From Ruminobacter sp. (GTDB taxonomy: Bacteria > Pseudomonadota > Gammaproteobacteria > Enterobacterales > Succinivibrionaceae), in the NCBI GenBank assembly GCA_017940385.1, contig JAGAYS010000021.1, positions 1-47,038 of the forward strand: a DNA stretch of 47,038 nucleotides, written 5' to 3'. Below the pieces are notes generated by a model. That model saw nothing but the letters and a program-made list of their open reading frames with translations, had not been told where the DNA came from and did not search any database. The position numbers and the translations under genes were made by a program. Position 1 is the stretch's first letter. Every line of letters starts with the position of its first letter. Shown one piece after another: positions 33,776 to 41,652 of the stretch.

Positions 33776-35104
33776 TTATTGAACAATGTCTTTGTCGTCT
33801 ACAGGATCACCGCATTCAGGACAGAACTTAGGTGGGTTTGCGGGGTTTTCAAACATATGACCGCACTTGTCGCATCTGTAGAGAGGGGCTCCTTCAGGTT
33901 TCTTCTTGCCGCATTCACTGCAGAATTTACCCTGATTCAGGGCACCGCATGAGCAGGTCCATCCTTGAGGTTCAGGCTTTTTCTGTCCACACTGGCTGCA
34001 GAACTTGCCCTGGTTAACGGTACCGCAGGTACACTTCCAGCTGTTTAAACCGGCACCGGCAACTGCACCGGCTGCGGCAGTCTGAGACTGAGCTGCGTTA
34101 GGATTAACCCTGAAAAGATCCGTGGCCGTTGCTCCGCCAAGACCCTGTGCCATGCCCATGCCCATGAAGCCTGCCATGGCTCCGTTGGCATTCTGGGCAG
34201 CCGCACGCATTGCGTCGGCCTGAGCTGCTGCCAGCTGAGCTGCTGCCATATTAGGATCTCTCATTACGGCACCCATCTGGATCTTCTTGATCATGTCGGC
34301 GTCTTCTTCAGGAAGACTTACGGAGTTCATGGAGATTGAAATGATGCTTATGCCCCTGAGTTCAGCCCATTTAGGGGTGAGAACCGTATTCATTTCCGCA
34401 CTGAGCTCGTCAGTGTGGGACGGAATTGCATTAGGTCTGATTCTGGCTTCTGAAAGTTTTGCGAAAGCCGGGTTCAGTGCGGCCACGAATTCGGACTTGA
34501 GCACTGAACGGATCTGATCCGTCTTGTATTCGTCAGTGTTACCGCAGACATTTGAATAGAATGCTATCGGGTTGGTGATCTTAAATGTGAACAGACCGTT
34601 GCAGCGTACAGAAACATCGACGTCGATGCCGGTGTTGGAATCCACGATGCGGAACGGAATCGGGGTGGCAGTTCCGAACTTGTTGTCCATAACTTCCTTG
34701 ATGTTAAAGTAGTAGACACGCTGATCCCTGCCGGTGTCACCGCCATACTTGAAACGCTGCCACATGGTGTTCATTACGTCTTTAAGATTTGCCCAGCTCA
34801 GTCCGCCGGCAAAAATTGACGGTTCCTTTGATTTGTCGTATACGAAAACTCCGGGTTCAGCAGAGAGCTCTGTAACCACACCCTGGTCAACAACTATCGC
34901 ACACTGACCGTCAGCAACCATAATTGCCGAGCCCTGGGTAATGATGTTGTCGTGACCGCTGGTGTTTGAACTTCTGCCGCTGGTCTGCTTATAACCTCTG
35001 GTAAAAAGAACGTCATTACTTAAGGAATCGCATCTGAAGAATTCCTTCCACTGGTCAGCAAGAGTACCGCCGATGGCGCCTGTCGCTGCTTTTATTAAAC
35101 CCAT
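33776..35104 (-). CDS. SPFH-domain protein with C-terminal zinc ribbons (YdjI-like)
   Basis: The start at 35104 (MGLIKAATGAIGG) is chosen for AGGAG seven bases upstream. The 442-residue protein has an N-terminal SPFH domain, the type formerly annotated 'virion core protein' (SIFAGGLSWANL, VYYFNIKEVMDNKFGTATPIPF). An Ala/Gln-rich helical stretch follows near 285-330 and a Gly/Met-rich hinge. Three C-terminal zinc ribbons come last: CTCGTVNQGKFCSQCG, CSCGALNQGKFCSECG, and CDKCGHMFENP...FCPECG. The first two are near-copies of each other. It should bind the membrane through its partner and may organise a stress-response scaffold. A 9-of-10 FNR-like site lies 139 bases upstream. Confidence 0.8.
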   Translation of the reverse strand: MGLIKAATGAIGGTLADQWKEFFRCDSLSNDVLFTRGYKQTSGRSSNTSGHDNIITQGSAIMVADGQCAIVVDQGVVTELSAEPGVFVYDKSKEPSIFAGGLSWANLKDVMNTMWQRFKYGGDTGRDQRVYYFNIKEVMDNKFGTATPIPFRIVDSNTGIDVDVSVRCNGLFTFKITNPIAFYSNVCGNTDEYKTDQIRSVLKSEFVAALNPAFAKLSEARIRPNAIPSHTDELSAEMNTVLTPKWAELRGISIISISMNSVSLPEEDADMIKKIQMGAVMRDPNMAAAQLAAAQADAMRAAAQNANGAMAGFMGMGMAQGLGGATATDLFRVNPNAAQSQTAAAGAVAGAGLNSWKCTCGTVNQGKFCSQCGQKKPEPQGWTCSCGALNQGKFCSECGKKKPEGAPLYRCDKCGHMFENPANPPKFCPECGDPVDDKDIVQ

Positions 35105-35242
35105 AACTTTTCTCCTAAACATCAGGGGTAAATAAATTCTGTTGCCTTTGCCTCAGGCTGACGGATTCATTCCGCCGGACACCATCGGCCGTATATAATT
35201 GTATATTCAGAAATGCGCCGTTACAATTAATTTAGGAATACT

Positions 35243-35256
35243 TTGAGAGAAATCAA
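35243..35256 (-). promoter_or_regulatory. FNR-like site upstream of the SPFH/zinc-ribbon pair
   Basis: TTGAG AGAA ATCAA matches the FNR consensus at 9 of 10 defined bases. It lies 139 bases before the start at 35104. A single site of this quality can occur by chance in AT-rich DNA. Confidence 0.35.
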
Positions 35257-35365
35257 ACAAAATGTTTTACTTGACGGAGCGTTCTCTTCCGCTTTGGAGA
35301 GAAGTCTCCGTCACAGCCGCCGGAATTTCTGTCCAGAGGCTGATGATTCACCGGACTGTAGAGCT

Positions 35366-36466
35366 TTATCGTGTGCCGATAACGCCTTTTTTGTGTCTGA
35401 TTTTCATTTCGTTTAAAAGAATCTTGAACTGAAGTCTGTCAGAGACTTTTTTGCCGACCAGCATATTGAATCTCCTGTGGGTTCTGAGCATAAATTTCTG
35501 CCAGACAAGATGCGGCAGCAGGTGATTGTCTTCAAGGTTCAGAATCAAGGAACCTACAGGATAAAAATAAGCACTGGCGTGCATCTTTTCGTGAATTCTC
35601 CTGTTTATTAAATCGCATATTTTAATTTGCTCATCACTTTCCAGCATTTCGGATATTACTGTTGCCAGTTCTTCATAAATGAGAATGACCAGTTCGGTTT
35701 CCTTTTCGGTCGGATTTCCGCGATTGAGTACATAGTCCATTACATCATCTGCTATTTGTATCACGTCCATCCTGTTAGGATTTTTTGTTCCCGTCATTTT
35801 GACATTGGACATGATGGAGTGAGGTCTCAGAAAATAGTGATACAGTTGTCTGTCCACATAGAAGATTGATTGGGCATTGAAGGCGTACAGATACCAGAAC
35901 AGACTGTCCTCGTGAACTTTGATCGGCGGGTAAAACGGCAGAATTTTTTCCACCAGATCCCGGCGCATTATTTTGTTGCAGAGTATAACGTTTGTCCGCA
36001 TGATCCTGCGGTTGTCGAGCATGTACTTTCCTGATTTATGGATGGTGTAGTAACCGACTGAATTGCGCAGCCGCTTCTCTTCCTCGCTCAGGTCTTCCGC
36101 ATATTCAAGTTTTACGTCACAGCAGGCAACGTCAGTTTCGTTTTCCGTTATGGCCTTATACATGATTTCGCACATGTCGGGAGAGAACCAGTCGTCGGCG
36201 TCGCAGAACATGAAATATTCTCCGGAAGCGGCTTTTATGCCCATGTTCCTGGCATTCTGCTGGCTCGGAATGTCAGTGGTGAGCACGGTGATTCTGGTGT
36301 CCGCAGAGGCATATTTTCTGAGAACCTCCAGAGTGTTGTCCGTGGAGCCGTTTTCCACAGCAACTATGTCAATATCGTGGAAAGTCTGTCCCGTCAGACT
36401 TTCCAGACATTTCGGCAGAAATTTTCCAACATTGTGACAAGGTACAATGACTGATACTTTTGACAT
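35366..36466 (-). CDS. Family 2 glycosyltransferase (tandem paralog 1)
   Basis: The 366-residue protein (start taken at MSKVSVIVPCHNV to match its two paralogs; an ATG four codons upstream is also possible) has a GT-A fold. It has the nucleotide-binding VIVPCHN at 5-11, an ENGSTDNT loop, and the DxD metal motif FCDADDW near 88-94. A C-terminal half of unknown fold is shared by the paralogs (LPFYPPIKVHEDSLFWYLYAF; HYFLRPHSIMS). Such enzymes add sugars to lipopolysaccharide, lipooligosaccharide or capsule from nucleotide sugars. The catalytic base and acceptor cannot be read. It is the last of three minus-strand copies. Confidence 0.85.
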   Translation of the reverse strand: MSKVSVIVPCHNVGKFLPKCLESLTGQTFHDIDIVAVENGSTDNTLEVLRKYASADTRITVLTTDIPSQQNARNMGIKAASGEYFMFCDADDWFSPDMCEIMYKAITENETDVACCDVKLEYAEDLSEEEKRLRNSVGYYTIHKSGKYMLDNRRIMRTNVILCNKIMRRDLVEKILPFYPPIKVHEDSLFWYLYAFNAQSIFYVDRQLYHYFLRPHSIMSNVKMTGTKNPNRMDVIQIADDVMDYVLNRGNPTEKETELVILIYEELATVISEMLESDEQIKICDLINRRIHEKMHASAYFYPVGSLILNLEDNHLLPHLVWQKFMLRTHRRFNMLVGKKVSDRLQFKILLNEMKIRHKKGVIGTR

Positions 36467-36495
36467 ATTCGAATCCAATGATTTAATCTGTTTGA

Positions 36496-36513
36496 GAAAT
36501 ATATATATATTTC
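36496..36513. repeat. (TA)n palindrome upstream of glycosyltransferase 1
   Basis: GAAATATATATATATTTC is a perfect 18-base palindrome with six TA steps, about 30 bases ahead of the glycosyltransferase 1 start. Alternating TA tracts in promoters can change length by slippage. Confidence 0.6.
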
Positions 36514-36556
36514 AATTGTTCTGAAATTAACTGATACCTTATGCACACCGATATTT

Positions 36557-37771
36557 TTACCGACAGCAACCAGGTCTTTTACTTAACCGCAAATAATCAA
36601 TCATTATCCGTTTTCGGCTGATGTCTGTTTCTGACTGTCCGTTTGGTGTCCGGATAATATTTTTTTTCACGTCGGAATCAGATACCGCATTTTTTTTGTA
36701 TCCGATTTTCAGATCGTTTACAAGAATCTTGCGTTCGAGACTACCGGATACTCTTTTACCGACCAGCCGGTTGAACTTTTTGTGGGTTTTTAGCATCAGC
36801 CCCTGCCACAGAAGTACCGGAAGAGAACGGCAGTCATAAAGGTCCAGAATGCCGGATTCCAAAGGTACAAAAAGGTCCCTGGTCTTTAATTTTTCTTTCA
36901 TGTCTCTGTTTGCTTCTTCTAACACCAGAGTCCGATCTTCATTATCCAGCTGTTCAAACATAACTTTGAGACGTTCCGTATACATAAGGACAATAAATTC
37001 TTTATCCGTCTCCGTTGGATTTTTACGGGAGATCACATAGTCCAGAACATGCTGGGATACTCTCAAATCTTCCATTCTGCATGGATTTTTCATGCCTGAC
37101 ATTTTGGTGCGGGACATTATGGAATTAGGTCTCAGAAGATAATGGTAGAGCTGTTTATTCACGTAAAAGATTGAATCGGCATTGAGTGCATAAAGGTACC
37201 ACAGCAGGCAGTCATCATGGATTTTTACCGGTAGATAATGCGGCAGAATTTTTTCTACTATATCCCTGCGCATTATTTTATTCCAGATGAAAACGTTGGT
37301 TCGCATGATTCTGGCTGTGCCCAGTTTATATATCCCGGAACAGCCGGAACTGTAGTAGTTGGCAAAATCGCGGAGTTCTTTTTCCTTTTCGCTGAGTTCT
37401 TCATCATACTCCAACACGGCATCGCAGCAGGCGATGTCTGCTCCGCTTTCAGTTATGGCCTTGTACATGACTTCGCACATGTCTGGAGCGTACCAGTCGT
37501 CAGCATCGCAGAACATGATGTATTCTCCGGAAGTGGCGCAGATGCCCATTCTTCTGGCGTTCTGCTGACTTGGAATGTCTGAGGTGAGCACCTTGATTCT
37601 GGTATCTGAAGAGGCATATTTTTTAATAATGTCCATGGTGCCGTCTGTTGAGGCATTTTCCACTGCAACTATATCTATGTCGTGAAAAGTCTGTCCGATC
37701 AGGCTTTCCAGACATTTTGGCAGATATTTTTCAACATTGTGACAAGGTACGATGACTGATATCTTTGACAT
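36557..37771 (-). CDS. Family 2 glycosyltransferase (tandem paralog 2)
   Basis: The start at 37771 (MSKISVIVPCHNVEKYLPKC) is chosen by alignment with the other two copies; the frame is open 38 codons further up without a ribosome site. The 404-residue protein has the same plan: IVPCHNVEKYLPKC, ENASTDGT, the DxD motif FCDADDW, then the shared C-terminal half (HYLPVKIHDDCLLWYLYAL; HYLLRPNSIMS). It carries an extra basic tail of about 40 residues at the C-terminus (VKKNIIRTPNGQSETD...) not found in the others. Role probably in surface glycan assembly. Confidence 0.85.
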   Translation of the reverse strand: MSKISVIVPCHNVEKYLPKCLESLIGQTFHDIDIVAVENASTDGTMDIIKKYASSDTRIKVLTSDIPSQQNARRMGICATSGEYIMFCDADDWYAPDMCEVMYKAITESGADIACCDAVLEYDEELSEKEKELRDFANYYSSGCSGIYKLGTARIMRTNVFIWNKIMRRDIVEKILPHYLPVKIHDDCLLWYLYALNADSIFYVNKQLYHYLLRPNSIMSRTKMSGMKNPCRMEDLRVSQHVLDYVISRKNPTETDKEFIVLMYTERLKVMFEQLDNEDRTLVLEEANRDMKEKLKTRDLFVPLESGILDLYDCRSLPVLLWQGLMLKTHKKFNRLVGKRVSGSLERKILVNDLKIGYKKNAVSDSDVKKNIIRTPNGQSETDISRKRIMIDYLRLSKRPGCCR

Positions 37772-37993
37772 GGACTGATCCGATAAAATATGATTATATA
37801 AATAATACGTGAACAAGATATTGATTAAATTGTTACGGATCAATGTCATGCAGAGAATTATTTTGATAAAGTTGATCGCCGTCACTTTTCTCGGGGCTTA
37901 CGAAGCATTATTACGGCTATAATCAACAGTTCATACTGTTTCGGTATGAAATACTGATTTTTCTGTAAAAATTATGGCGTGACGGCATAAAAA

Positions 37994-39115
37994 TCAGAAA
38001 CTTGTCTGCGTGCCTGAATTATGACTGCAGGAGTCTTTTTTATACTTTATCTTCATCTCATTTAAAAGAATTTTGCGTTTAAGATTGCCGGACACTTTTT
38101 TGCCTCTCAGCAGATTAAATGTCCTGCGGGTTTTGAGCATCAGCCCTTTCCACATAAGCAGGGGAAGAGGATGATTATCATGAACGTTCATAATGTCGGC
38201 ATCTGCCGGTATGAAAAAGACTTCCGTTCTTAAAGTTGCCATGACCCGTTCGTTTATGCTGTTGCATACCTCTTGCCGCTCTTTATCATTCAACTGTTTT
38301 GATGCCTCTCTTAGCATGTTTTCACATATGGTAACCGCCAGTTCCTGTTCTTCCTTTGTCGGATTTTGAAGGGACTGCAGATAATCAAGCACATGATTTA
38401 TAACCAGAATCCGTTCCATTTTTACGGAACTGTCGCAGGTTTTCAGCGCAACCTCTGACATTATTGAACCTGGTCTCAGGAGATAGTGATAAAGACTGTT
38501 TTTTACAAAGAAAACGGAATCTGCGTTGAGTGAGTATAGGTACCACAGCAGATTGTCCTCATGAACACGAACTGTTTTGTAAAACGGCAGAATTTTCTCC
38601 ACTATACTTCTGCGCATTATTTTATTCCATACCACGACACTGGTTTTCATGATTATGCTGTTATTCAGTTTATGCAGTCCGGTCTTTTTAAGTTTGTAGT
38701 ATTCGGTGTAATCACGTATCCGCTTTTCCTCTTCGCTGAGGTCTTCCGCATATTCCAGCGTTACGTTGCAGCAGGCAACGTCGGCTCCACTTTTCGTTAT
38801 GGCTTTATACATTACTTCGCACATGTCCGGTGCGAACCAGTCATCGGAGTCGCAGAACATGATATATTCTCCGGAAGAGGCTTTTATGCCCATGTTTCTG
38901 GCTGCCTGTATGCTTGGAATGTCCGAAGTCAGTACCATTATTCGGGGATCTTTGGCGGCATATTGCCTGAGAACTTCCAGACTACCGTCCGTGGAGCCGT
39001 TTTCCACGACGACTATGTCAATGTCGCAAAATGTCTGTCCCATAAGGCTTTCCAGACATTTTGGCAGATATTTTTCAACATTGTGGCAAGGTACGATGAT
39101 TGATATTTTTGACAT
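37994..39115 (-). CDS. Family 2 glycosyltransferase (tandem paralog 3)
   Basis: The 373-residue protein starts at 39115 with AGGA seven bases upstream, the best ribosome site of the three. Its motifs are IVPCHNVEKYLPKCLESL, ENGSTDGS, the DxD variant FCDSDDW, and the shared C-terminal half (LPFYKTVRVHEDNLLWYLYSL; HYLLRPGSIMS). The middle segment EYAEDLSEEEKR is nearly identical to paralog 1, while other segments favour paralog 2, consistent with duplication followed by recombination. Its expected substrate class is a nucleotide sugar; exact sugar unknown. Confidence 0.85.
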   Translation of the reverse strand: MSKISIIVPCHNVEKYLPKCLESLMGQTFCDIDIVVVENGSTDGSLEVLRQYAAKDPRIMVLTSDIPSIQAARNMGIKASSGEYIMFCDSDDWFAPDMCEVMYKAITKSGADVACCNVTLEYAEDLSEEEKRIRDYTEYYKLKKTGLHKLNNSIIMKTSVVVWNKIMRRSIVEKILPFYKTVRVHEDNLLWYLYSLNADSVFFVKNSLYHYLLRPGSIMSEVALKTCDSSVKMERILVINHVLDYLQSLQNPTKEEQELAVTICENMLREASKQLNDKERQEVCNSINERVMATLRTEVFFIPADADIMNVHDNHPLPLLMWKGLMLKTRRTFNLLRGKKVSGNLKRKILLNEMKIKYKKDSCSHNSGTQTSF

Positions 39116-39483
39116 GTTTTATTCCTGTGCTTATTTTTGTTATTTTTTTTCCGTCATTATTATCTTTCTGTTAAAGATACGGAATTTGTTTCTTTGTATA
39201 GCTGAAAATTTAGACTGTAATAGTATATTTATTGAAATTCCTGTGTCAATGGATGGTCGTGACTATGTATGAAAAGTTACTGTTACATCACTGATTAATT
39301 AAGTAACGGCATCAGATTTCAATGTCCGTGCATGAGACGGACGGCTTTTTACGGATCTGCAGATAAATATATAAGATGTAAAAATCATTCGTATGGTATA
39401 CTTTCTTTAAGATTGAACTGTTATGTGCTTTTAAAGAACAAGTCACGGAGTGCCGCTCCTGTAGAGGATAGGAAAGTTTAAGG
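39116..39483. other. Divergent intergenic region glycosyltransferases / exonuclease
   Basis: About 370 AT-rich bases with divergent promoters. It holds a terminator-like hairpin on the plus strand (39324-39350). No RNA gene or small protein can be supported. Confidence 0.45.
39324..39350 (+). terminator. Terminator-like hairpin upstream of the exonuclease gene
   Basis: GTCCGT and ACGGAC flank a seven-base loop and are followed by GGCTTTTT. No plus-strand gene precedes it, so it may end a short unrecognised transcript or attenuate the exonuclease leader. Confidence 0.4.
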
Positions 39484-40560
39484 ATGGAATCAATTATGGT
39501 CAACGATGCAAACGAATTCAATTCTGAGGATGGCAGTACTGCTGATGAACAGGAAAAGCTTCTTTCTGAAGTGAATGATCTTCTTGCTTCAGTTAAGGTT
39601 AAGGAGGCCAACGGTGACCGTTTCCCGCTTGAGCTTCTTCCGGCAATTGCCAAAAATCCGGATAATTTCAGGCTTCTTACCAGAATTCCGTATACAAGAT
39701 TCGGTATAGGTACAAAGTCCATAAAGCTGCATGAACCCGGCGGGGATGAAAAGTCCATGGTCATTCTTGATACTGAAACCACAGGTCTTGATCCTCATAC
39801 CTCAAAAATAATCGAGCTGGCCATGGTGAAGGTGAAATATTCTCCGGCTCTGGGTCTGGTCACCTCAATAGAAGCGGTTTATGATGAACTTGAGGATCCG
39901 TATGAGCCGCTTGCACCTGAGGTTGTCCGCATAACCGGCATAACCAACGATGACGTGGCTGGTAAGAAGATTGACGAGGGGGCGGTCTGCGCTCTTCTGG
40001 CGGACAATCCGCTGATTGTGGCTCATAATGCCGCTTTTGACAGAAACATGTTTGAAAAGCGCTTTGCCCATCTCTCCAGCCTGTGCAGTCTGCCGTGGGG
40101 ATGTACGCTGAGCGAAATAAAGTGGAGTACGCTTGATGACCGCATTTCTTCAGTAAAGCAGGAGGCCATAGCCTCCGCAACCGGATATTTCTACGATGCC
40201 CACAGGGCGTCCACCGACTGTTTGGCTCTGCTGTGGCTGCTTAATAACGTTCAGGGGGCACTTACGGCTCTTTTAAACAGTGTTGATTCACTCACTTATA
40301 CCATAAGGGCACTGGGGGCTCCGTTTGAATGCAGAACGGCACTTAAGAATAACGGCTATGCGTGGTATGATTCATCAAGAAACAGAAATCAGTCACCGTG
40401 GTGGGTGAGCTGTGACAAGTACTGGTATAAGACGGTGAGATCCGCAGAAGATTATCAGAGGGAAATTGAGTTTCTGACGGAGCTTTACCATCCGATGATT
40501 ACTCCTGAAAATCAGGGGGTGTTCAGTATGGCGTCATCGGCCTATACCAGATACAAATAG
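39484..40560 (+). CDS. DEDDh-family 3'-5' exonuclease (DnaQ-like)
   Basis: The protein of 358 residues carries the five catalytic residues of DEDDh exonucleases: D96 and E98 in DTETTG, D186 in HNAAFDRN, and H240 and D245 in HRASTD. It should remove nucleotides from 3' ends with two divalent metals. Outside the nuclease core it has an N-terminal motif DRFPLELLPAIAKNPDNFRLLTRIPYT (about 45-71) and a C-terminal domain of about 100 residues with Trp/Tyr-rich WWVSCDKYWYKTV, both shared with the next gene. Start at 39484 or at M5 (39496) is not settled. It forms a two-gene unit with the catalytically dead paralog 42 bases downstream. DNA or RNA substrate is unknown. Confidence 0.88.
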   Translation: MESIMVNDANEFNSEDGSTADEQEKLLSEVNDLLASVKVKEANGDRFPLELLPAIAKNPDNFRLLTRIPYTRFGIGTKSIKLHEPGGDEKSMVILDTETTGLDPHTSKIIELAMVKVKYSPALGLVTSIEAVYDELEDPYEPLAPEVVRITGITNDDVAGKKIDEGAVCALLADNPLIVAHNAAFDRNMFEKRFAHLSSLCSLPWGCTLSEIKWSTLDDRISSVKQEAIASATGYFYDAHRASTDCLALLWLLNNVQGALTALLNSVDSLTYTIRALGAPFECRTALKNNGYAWYDSSRNRNQSPWWVSCDKYWYKTVRSAEDYQREIEFLTELYHPMITPENQGVFSMASSAYTRYK

Positions 40561-40602
40561 CAGATACGTTCAGTTCCGGTTTATCCGGTATGGAGCAGGC
40601 TT

Positions 40603-41508
40603 ATGGCACATGAGTATAATCGTTTTCCTTTGGAGCTCATTCCTGAGATTGTTGCACATCCTGAGGACTACAGGGTTCTGAGCCGTGTTCCTTATACGGA
40701 ATATGCTGACGGCTCGCATTTTCCGCTTGTATTCAGGGAAACACCGGAACCTGCCCAATCCTTTGTTTTTCTGGAAATGACGACTGCCGGAACCAGAAGA
40801 CACGATTCCATTCTGGAACTGGTGCTGATAAAGTGTTCTTTCCTTCCCGACAGCGGCGAGATAGTCAGCATCGACAGAATGGTTCACAGTTATGAGGCCC
40901 CGCGGTATCAGATTCCTTCATATATATCAAAAGCCACCGGCATAACGAATGAAAGCATCAGCGGTCAGTCCTTCGACTATCGTGAGATTGAGTCACTTAT
41001 GCGTGATGATCCGATAATTGTTTCCACCAGGGGGGTTAGGGCCCGTGAATTCTTTGAAAGAAGATTCAGTTCACTCAGGGGGTTCCGCTGGGTTAATTCC
41101 GTGTATGACGTCAGATGGGAAAAAATTGATGCCAGACTTTCAGCCGGAAGTCCTCTGCAGATAAGCTGTGAGAGACTGGGATTCTTTTATCGTAATAACC
41201 GCATTGTCGAAACCGCACTGGTTAATCTGTGGCTTTTCAGCTACTTAAAGGGGGCTGTGTCTGAGCTTATAAAAGCTTCATCCAGAGTCGAGTATCTTGT
41301 GTGGGCTTACACTGCAAGGTTTGAAGTGAAGGAGGAACTGAAATTCAGCGGTTATCAGTGGAACAGGGAACGTAAGTGCTGGTACAAGCATGTTTATACT
41401 GACGAGGAGGTCAGGGCGGAGACAGACTATCTCAGAGAGAAATGTTCAACACCGGATGCCGTGAAGGTGGAGGTACTGGACAGCCGAAAAGGGGACTCGC
41501 AAAAGTAA
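40603..41508 (+). CDS. Catalytically inactive paralog of the DEDDh exonuclease
   Basis: The 301-residue protein aligns with the preceding exonuclease over its length: N-terminal NRFPLELIPEIVAHPEDYRVLSRVPYT, the ATGITNESISG block, FERRF, and the C-terminal FSGYQWNRERKCWYKHVYTDEE. All five catalytic residues are replaced: D96 by E58, E98 by T60, D186 by A147, H240 by N199 and D245 by T204. The frame is intact and has a good ribosome site (GGAG, seven bases before ATG), so this looks like a maintained pseudoenzyme rather than a decaying gene. It may bind nucleic acid, or dimerise with and regulate the active copy. Confidence 0.85.
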   Translation: MAHEYNRFPLELIPEIVAHPEDYRVLSRVPYTEYADGSHFPLVFRETPEPAQSFVFLEMTTAGTRRHDSILELVLIKCSFLPDSGEIVSIDRMVHSYEAPRYQIPSYISKATGITNESISGQSFDYREIESLMRDDPIIVSTRGVRAREFFERRFSSLRGFRWVNSVYDVRWEKIDARLSAGSPLQISCERLGFFYRNNRIVETALVNLWLFSYLKGAVSELIKASSRVEYLVWAYTARFEVKEELKFSGYQWNRERKCWYKHVYTDEEVRAETDYLREKCSTPDAVKVEVLDSRKGDSQK

Positions 41509-41537
41509 CGTAATTGACAGTCACTGAAAGGATAAAA

Positions 41538-41578
41538 ATAAGGAGAAGTCTGACAGGCCTTCTCCTTATTTGTTTTTT
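41538..41578. terminator. Bidirectional terminator, exonuclease pair / nrdD
   Basis: ATAAGGAGAAG pairs with CTTCTCCTTAT around a 10-base loop between two convergent units. T-runs exist on both strands (TTTGTTTTTTTA on plus, TTTTTATCC on minus). Confidence 0.85.
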
Positions 41579-41652
41579 TATTACCTGCCTTTGTACATAC
41601 CTGTTGTTATCCGGTAATTACTGCGGCAGGTGGTTGGCACACGTTCCGTCTA

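Noticed and set aside
38561-39103. 180-codon plus-strand frame opposite glycosyltransferase 3
   Set aside because: Shadow of a conserved gene on the other strand; similar shadow frames appear opposite its paralogs for the same reason.
39312-39782. 156-codon minus-strand frame opposite the exonuclease start
   Set aside because: It overlaps the conserved exonuclease and reads as a Ser/Leu-rich shadow.
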